64,000 nucleotides of DNA from Voacanga thouarsii. Lineage: Eukaryota; Streptophyta; Magnoliopsida; Gentianales; Apocynaceae. The stretch spans positions 372,001 to 436,000 of the forward strand of contig JANUWF010001691.1 of the NCBI GenBank assembly GCA_026120185.1, in the 5' to 3' direction. Below the pieces are notes generated by a model. That model searched no databases, was not told the origin of the DNA, and worked only from the letters and a program-made list of their open reading frames with translations. The position numbers and the translations under genes are program-made. The stretch's first letter is position 1. Every line of letters starts with the position of its first letter. Shown here in pieces: positions 58,241 to 64,000 of the stretch.

Positions 58241-60141
58241 AGATCATAATTATGCTATTTTATTGGGTATCCAAAAGGGACAAAAGGAGGTTACTTTTAT
58301 CATCCTAAGGAGCAGAAGGTACTAGTCAGTACCAACGCTAGATACTTGGAAGATGATCAAAGTACTTCTACTAAAGGTTTAACAAGGTTGGAACTTGAGG
58401 AAAAGTTATCTACGGAATCAACTTCTTCTGACCTGATTGTGGAACAAGAAGAGACACAGCCTCAAGAGCCTATACAAATGGAGTCTCATCGTAGTAGGAG
58501 AGTGTCTAGGGTTCCGGATAGATGGATTGGAGAAGCCTTTGAGCTGGTCTCCGACCATTAGGAACAAGACACCACTAGATACGAGGAGGCTATTGTTGAT
58601 GCTGATGCAAATCTATGGCATGAAGCAATGAAAGCCGAGATTGAATCTATGTACATCAATTAGGTTTGGGATCTTGTAGCTTCACCTGAAGGGATAAAAC
58701 CTATTGGGTGTAAGTGGGTGTACTAGAGAAAGAGGGGAGCAGATGGGAAGGTGGAAACCTTCAAAGTTAGGCTTGTGGTGGAAGGGTATACTCAAAAAGA
58801 GGGAATCGACTATGAGGAAACCTTTTCCCCAGTAGCCATGCTTAAATCCATCCGCATCCTCCTTGCCATCGCATGTCACTATGACTACAAGATATGGCAA
58901 ATGGATGTCAAGACGACATTCTTAAATGACCATCTTAGCGAAGACATCTATATGTCCCAACCGGAAGGCTTCATTGCTGAAGGCCAGGAACATATAGTTT
59001 GCAAGCTTAAGAAGTCCATTTATGGACTTAAGCAGGCATCGAGAGCATGGAACATTCATTTTGATGAGACTGTAAAGTCTTATGGTTTTATTCAAAACAA
59101 AGATGAACCATGTGTGTACAGGAAACTTAAAGGCATTAATGTGGTTTTTCTTGTCATGTATGTGAATGACATTCTACTTATTGGAAATGATGTAGGGACA
59201 TTGTCATCTACAAAGGTTTGGCTGTCTAGTCAATTCAGTATGAATGACTTGGGGAGAAGCAAGCTACATTCTCGGGATTAGGTTTTTTAGAAATAGGAAG
59301 CAGAGAATGTTAGGATTATCCCAAGCAACATACATTGACAAGATGCTGGCAAAGTACAGCATGGACTCATGCAAGGGAGCTCTAATCCCTTGCAAACATG
59401 GGTTGTCATTTTCTTCGTGGGACTGTCCTAAGTATCAAGAAGAAAATGACAGAATGAGTAGGATTTCCTACGCTTCGGCTGTGGGAAGTCTTATGTACGC
59501 CATGCTGTGTACTAGGCCAGATATCTGCTTTGCCGTGGGCTTAGTTAGCAGGTATCAGTCAAATCCTGGGAAGGTTCATTGGCAAGCTGTAAAGAATATT
59601 CTCAAGTACCTTAAGGGAACAAGAGACTATATGCTGGTTTACAAGGCTAATGATTTTGTTCTTACAGGATATACAGACTCAGACTTCCTGGTGGATAAGG
59701 ATGAGAGGAAATCCACAAGTGGATATGTCTTCACCTTATCTGGAGGAGCAATTTCATGGAGGAGTATCAAGAAATCTTGTATTATTGACTCAACCATAGA
59801 AGCTAAGTATGTGGTAGCTTCGGAGGCGTCCAAGAAAGTAGTCTGGCTCTGAACGTTCCTTTAAGAACTTAGAGTCGTACCACATAAGGGCAGGACGATT
59901 GTGATGTATTGTGACAACACTGGAGTAATATCACAATCTAAGGAACCTTGAAACTTCAAGAAGAGGAAACACATCGAGAGGAAGTACCACCTGATCCGGT
60001 ATTTCATCCAGAGACGGGAAGTCGTGGTGGAACATATTGCCTCAGAAAATAATCTAGCAAATCCATTCATCAAGCCTTTGGCAGAGAGAGTCTTCAAGAG
60101 ACACTTAGACGCCATAAGGATGGACACCTATGGAATTACCT
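58241..60141 (+). pseudogene. Copia D integrase C-end, reverse transcriptase and RNase H (decayed)
   Basis: The linker LEDDQSTSTKGLTRLELEEK and SRRVSRVPDRWIGEAF lead into RT: KPIGCKWVY then stop, then FKVRLVVEGYTQKEGIDYEE, WQMDVKTTFLNDHLSEDIYM and [20 protein letters not shown]. The polymerase motif is YVND (59159-59170), with Asn for the first catalytic Asp. RNase H follows after a one-base shift near 59270: YASAVGSLMYAMLCTRPDIC, GYTDSDFLVDKDERKSTSGY and IDSTIEAKYVVASEAS, ending LAERVFKRHLDAIRMD. RT (58751-59281) and RNase H (59244-59852) are each otherwise open for over 500 bases, making this the best-preserved pol in the window. Confidence 0.94.
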
Positions 60142-60150
60142 AGTCTTAGT

Positions 60151-60165
60151 GTGCAAGTGAGAGAT
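60151..60165 (+). promoter_or_regulatory. Copia D polypurine tract
   Basis: gtgcaagtgagagat lies directly against the 3' LTR. Confidence 0.8.
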
Positions 60166-62958
60166 TGTTGGATTTTATGCCCTCTTAGACTAGGTTTCTG
60201 ATGTAAAATCAAATATTTTAATAAAAGAATTTATTTTCAGAAATTTTTTGTGAATATACTTTTTGTTTGTGCACAATTTGATTTGGAACAGACCCATTGC
60301 GTTTAAATAAGTGATCCATGTGAATGGTGGTCTTTCATAGTGAAGTATGGATCATGAGTTATTTAACACATAAACATTTATCCTTAAACCTATTGATGAG
60401 AATAGGAATCTCATCATGTTTAGGTTATTATGTTTTAAATTCCAAATGGGGAATGGCTTACCTTTAACAAGTGAGTAGTCCACTCACTTCATGACATAAG
60501 CGTATTTCGAATATGTATGACAGGACCTGTAGTAGTGGTTTCTAAAAGTACCATATGATAGAAACCTAGACTACTACCATTATAGCGTGGACTAATGCTC
60601 TACGACTTGACTATGAGTTGGTGGTCTGACGAAGCTGGAAGCATATGCTTTGATATGCTATAATTGAGGTTCTATGGTAGAACTAATATACTTGTGTATT
60701 GGGTATATGTGACTAGTTAGTTAAGACAGACTTGTACAAGATAGTTTCTACACTATATCGCCCCTTGTGGTTGTCCAAATGGTCTAAAATGTCCAGGGCT
60801 CTGGGAAACATGACTCGGATGTTTGCTTTAGCATTGCTCTCTTGGAAAGCGGAAACACTCTATGAAGTCGTGGATCATTGGAATAGAAGCCTAAGGATGG
60901 TAGATGTCATTTAGAGGGGTGTTAGTACACTTCTTCCTCTCTAAATGTACGACGATGTGTAGAGAGTTATTTTAGTCATTCCACCTGTAGGTCAGAGACT
61001 TTGCAAATGCAGTATTGTCCTTGGGGTCAATATTTCCTTATGATGATATTAGAAAATATATAAAAACGCAAAATACAGCTATTTATGTAGCACGAGTATT
61101 TTGGTCATTTTAGCAGCCAAGGCGATGTATCTTTTTGGACCTCGGAATAGCCCAAAAGTCCTAATTAATTTTGGATTGCGGAATTGGTCTCAGTTCAAGA
61201 GGATTTTATTTTATTTTATTTTATTTTATTCGGTATTTCGAATACGTGGGACAGGACCAGTAGTAGTGGTTTCTAAAAATACTATATGATAGAAACCAAG
61301 ACTACTACCGCTACAGCGTGGACTAATGTTCTACGACTTGAGTATGAGTTGGTGGTCTGACGAAGCTGGAAGCATATGCTTTGATATGCTATAGTTGATG
61401 TTCTACGGTAAAACTAATATACTTGTGTATTTGGTATATGTGACTAGTTAGTTAAGACAGACTTGTACAAGATAGTTTCTATACTATATAGCCCCTTGTG
61501 GTTGTCCGAATGGTCTAAAATGTCCAGGGCCCTGGGAAACATGACTCGAATGTTTGCTTTAGGGTAGCTCCCTTGGAAAGCGGAAACACTCCAGGAAGTC
61601 GTGGATCATTGGACTAGAAGCCTAACGATGGTAGATGCCATTTAGAGGGAGTATTAGTACATTTCTTCCTCTCTAAATATACGGCGATGTGTAGAGGGCT
61701 ATTTTAGTCATTTCACCTGTAGGTCAGAGACTTTGCTAATGCATCATTGTCCTTGATGTCAATATTTCCTTATGGTGATATTAGGAAATATTTAAAATGC
61801 AAAATACAACTATTTATATAGCAGGAGTATTTTGGTCATTTTAGCTGCCAAGGCGATGTGTCTTTTTGGTCCTCGGAATAGCCCGTAAGTTCTAATTAAT
61901 TTTGGGTTGTGGAATTGGTCACAGTTCAAGAGAATTTTATTTTATTTAGGATGTCTAATTTATTATTAAACTGGGATAAAATAAATAAATAAATTAATTA
62001 AAAAATAGGAGTAGAGAGAAATTAATTATCTGGTTTAATTGGTTAATTAATTATTCAGGGCCTAGGTCCAGTTTGAATAATTAGGAAATTAACCTGGGCT
62101 TAAGCTAAGGGAAAATAATTAGTGCTTAATTATTTATTGGGTTATTTATATAAGCCCAAGAAATAAATAATTAAAGATTAATTATTTTAGTTCATTTGGC
62201 CTCATTAATTATTTATTGGCTTATTTATATAAGCCTCGGAAATAAATAATTAATGTTTATTATTTTGGGCCTTTTGGGTCCAAGAAAAATAATAAATATT
62301 ATTTCGGCCCGATAGCTTGAACCGTAGGGTTTTTTCCAGATACGGTTCAGATGAGTTTATGGTTAAGCCAAACTTATTCTCTGGATAACATCCGGGTGTT
62401 TGAAATATGATATCCCGGGGGATATTTTTATTAGATAATTGGAGACCTAGTTCTGGCTAACAATAAACAAGACTTTTGTATAGAGAAAACCCTATTATTT
62501 TCCCTAGCTTTTCTCTCTAGCACAAAAAAAAAAAAAAAAAAAAAAACTCTCTCTCACGTTTCTGTTCATGCAGCTCTCCCTCTCGTGAGTTAGCTTCCTC
62601 TTGTTCTTGGTTTTTTGCTAATCAATAGCGAGAGAACCAAGGAGATTAGAGACTACTCTTCTTCACTCTAGTGTTCACCAACAAGAAGTTGGGCAGTGGT
62701 ATATTCTGAGTGCTGAAAAGCTTGGTGTTCATGCAAACAAGGCGAAGTTGGAGGTTAGCGAATTTTCAACCGGAAGCTTCTTCAAGTTGGCAAGGCGAAG
62801 CTCTTCCTGTCATTCAATCCATTCCTACTCAACCTAGTAGGTTTAAAGCACGCAAAGGTATGATCTTAACGCTTCCGTGCGGCCATTAAGGCTTGTGTTT
62901 TTTTTCTCCCTGTTTTTTTTTCCCCGTGAAGCATGCTATCTTGTTTTTCTTCCCTTCA
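60166..62958 (+). repeat. Copia D 3' LTR with internal tandem duplication
   Basis: 2,793 bases, tgttggattttatgccc...cttcccttca. A 731-base unit (60503-61233) is repeated directly after itself: at 61233 the sequence passes from the (TTTTA)n tract ttattcgg back to tatttcgaata. The 5' LTR has this unit once. The two units differ by scattered substitutions. Hairpin pairs at 62128-62173 and 62207-62252 correspond to those in A and in the 5' LTR. Right flank caata matches the left flank of D. Confidence 0.92.
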
Positions 62959-62963
62959 CAATA

Positions 62964-63533
62964 AACCTTGCTGAATTTTCTAGAATTAAAATGTGGATTT
63001 GGATAAATTGAATAAGTTTAATTGGTGAAGAATTTAAGGTAAGCTAAGGAACAAAAAAAGGCATGAATCCCTTAAGAATGCTTGTAGGGCATAAGAGTAG
63101 GATTAATACATTCTCTTTATGTCTCCACTAGGACAGCACTCCTACTTCTACTTATGGCATGCAAGGGTCTAAAATATTCTACCTCATTTAAAATAAATTT
63201 TAATTATGATAAAACTTAATTGATGGGATTTGAACTCAAGACCTTAGAGATTAATTCACAAAGCTCTAACCACTAAACTGCAACAACTCTTATTCCTATT
63301 TTCTCTCCCAAATATTCTTCCTATTTAATCCTCAAGCTATCTTCCTATTTTCACTTCATGCAAAATTACCTCTTTATCCTTCCTACTTAATAAGCACAAC
63401 TAAACCTTCTAGACTATAAATCACAATTCCAAAGAACATATAAATCATTCAAATATGTATATTTATGCAAGAAAATATGATATGCATCCCGACCCCCCCT
63501 TACTCTAGGGTTAGTTTTAGTTGGGGTTTCACA
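62964..63533 (-). repeat. Remainder of gypsy solo LTR G2
   Basis: Resumes LTR G2 after copia D and runs to ...ggggtttcaca. It matches the end of G3, including the tRNA-like block. The minus-strand frame 63902-63414 and others crossing here are chance. Confidence 0.85.
63226..63278 (-). other. tRNA-like box A / box B block in LTR G2
   Basis: Minus strand: GTTTAGTGGTTAGAGC (63278-63263) and GAGTTCAAATCC (63237-63226), 255-308 bases from the element-sense LTR start. Confidence 0.65.
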
Positions 63534-64000
63534 ATGGAGGATATGCTTAGGGCTTGCGTGTTGGATTTTGGGGATAAGGGGTTGGATTGCATACCTTATG
63601 CCGAGTTGGTCTACAACAATAGTCATCAGGCATCTATTGGAATGGCACCCTACGAAGCATTTTATGGGCAGAAATGTCAAGTATCGTTGTATTGGGGTTG
63701 GATAGATGATAGACAAATCAGCAAGTCTGGGGAAGTGAATATTGAAGAAATGGCCGACAAAATGAAGGTGATAAGAGAGAGGCCAAAAGCCACGCAAACC
63801 CGATAGAAGAGTTATGTCGACAATAGAAGAAGGGAATTGGAGGTTCAAGTGGGAGATTGGACCTTTCAAAAGATAACGCTGACCAGAGGAATTCTGAAGC
63901 ATCCTAAAGGAGGGAAGCCATGTCCTAGATATTTAGGACATTTTCCAGTGATTGAAAGGATCGAACCAATAGCATATCGATTGGAACTGCCAAAAAAGGT
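63534..64000 (+). pseudogene. G1 integrase C-terminal part (runs off window)
   Basis: Continues G1 integrase from 43298: EDMLRACVLDFGDKGLDCIP, YAELVYNNSHQASIGMAPYE, AFYGQKCQVSLYWG, a TAG at 63804, then KSYVDNRRRELEVQVGDW and GKPCPRYLGHFPVIERI with IAYRLELP, which is the GPF/Y-like C-terminal module. Any chromodomain and the 3' LTR are beyond base 64000. Confidence 0.93.

Larger units (their letters stand above)
46968..62958 (+). mobile_element. Copia element D, complete ends, inserted in LTR G2
   Basis: Perfect target duplication caata at 46963-46967 and 62959-62963. Order: 5' LTR (46968-54308, broken by solo LTRs S and A), primer site (54312), leader, gag-pol (56150-60141), purine tract, and 3' LTR (60166-62958). 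After subtracting S and A the 5' LTR is about 2.07 kb; the 3' LTR is about 2.79 kb because of an internal 731-base tandem duplication. Protease DSR, RT YVND and in-frame stops show that it cannot move itself. Confidence 0.92.
43299..63533 (-). mobile_element. Gypsy solo LTR G2 (minus) in G1 integrase, containing copia D
   Basis: Plus-strand ends are tgtaacaccccactacctggg and ...ggggtttcaca. Flanks are ttgga (43294-43298) and atgga (63534-63538), a 4 of 5 match; joining across it restores the G1 integrase reading ...QILEDMLR. Net LTR sequence is 43299-46967 plus 62964-63533, about 4.2 kb. It matches G3 in order (start block, AT-rich tract, (GA)n, tRNA-like block). No gag-pol of its own is present. 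Confidence 0.88.
24360..64000 (+). mobile_element. Gypsy element G1 (Tekay/Del-like), host of all insertions to its right
   Basis: The 5' LTR (24360-27812), primer site, pre-gag ORF, gag-protease, RT, RNase H and integrase occur in the gypsy order RT-RNase H-integrase on the plus strand. The 3' LTR lies beyond the window. Long LTRs with TGTAATACTCC...GGTGTTACA ends suggest the Tekay/Del lineage; the chromodomain, which would confirm it, is not in the window. Net coding content is spread over almost 40 kb because of insertions at 30352, 40162 and 43299, plus a duplicated block at 37160-39439. Many in-frame stops, a protease active-site loss and an RNase H Asp to Asn change show that it is dead. 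Confidence 0.85.

Noticed and set aside
63414..63902. 162-residue minus-strand frame
   Set aside because: It spans the G2 LTR end and the antisense of G1 integrase, so it cannot be one gene.
1..64000. CRISPR array, operons, integron or phage-like features
   Set aside because: No regularly spaced short repeats and no prokaryotic gene; all coding traces are plant retroelement or transposon.

Overview
The window is plant nuclear DNA made almost entirely of nested, decayed LTR retrotransposons. I see no host protein gene that I can defend, no rRNA gene, no functional tRNA gene and no prokaryotic feature. Plant origin follows from three things: Ty1/copia and Ty3/gypsy polyproteins of plant type, very long gypsy LTRs ending TGTAAYACYCC...GGTGTTACA, and initiator-Met-tRNA-like primer sites. 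The composition is AT-rich with frequent TAG/TAA/TGA stops inside otherwise readable pol domains, as expected of old methylated heterochromatin. The species cannot be told from the sequence.

Left part (1-24359). A plus-strand copia element (E; gag to RNase H, 5' end outside the window, 3' LTR 9205-10991) is split by a non-coding element (F, 2283-7579, minus strand) with 1.5-kb LTRs and a decayed primer site of the Tat/Ogre/Athila type. Then come a gypsy LTR piece in plus orientation (H, 10992-12997) and a related LTR in minus orientation (G0, 12998-22099), which form an inverted pair. G0 is split by a minus-strand solo LTR (G3, 14952-20290), which itself holds a gypsy tail/LTR piece. G0's integrase end (22100-23231) follows, then an intron-containing piece of a plant En/Spm-associated ORF (about 23290-24048).

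Right part (24360-64000). This is one gypsy element (G1, plus strand, Tekay/Del-like LTRs) that runs off the right end. Its 5' LTR, primer site, pre-gag ORF, gag, protease, RT, RNase H and integrase can be followed in order, but insertions break it repeatedly. These are a minus-strand copia element (C, 30352-37159, lacking its 5' LTR); a second copy of G1's own gag-protease region followed by a solo LTR of the same copia family (37160-39439); a copia solo LTR in RT (40162-41608; TSD atggg); and a minus-strand gypsy solo LTR in integrase (G2, 43299-63533; TSD ttgga/atgga). Inside G2 sits a complete copia element (D, 46968-62958; TSD caata). Inside D's 5' LTR sit two further solo LTRs: S (47490-50706; TSD taata) and A (50734-52775; TSD tatgt), the latter from D's own family. 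The target-site duplications make the order of insertion explicit: G1, then G2, then D, then S and A.

No element looks autonomous. Active-site or zinc-knuckle residues are lost (protease DSG to DSR, DPE or DLE; RT YVDD to YVND or YVDN; RNase H Asp to Asn) and most reading frames carry stops. The observations most worth following are (i) a tRNA-like box A/box B pair at the same place in four gypsy LTRs, in element sense; (ii) a small hairpin about 285-310 bases from the 3' end of four gypsy LTRs whose two arms change together between families; (iii) the duplicated gag-protease/LTR block; and (iv) serial hairpins in the D-family LTR and leader.
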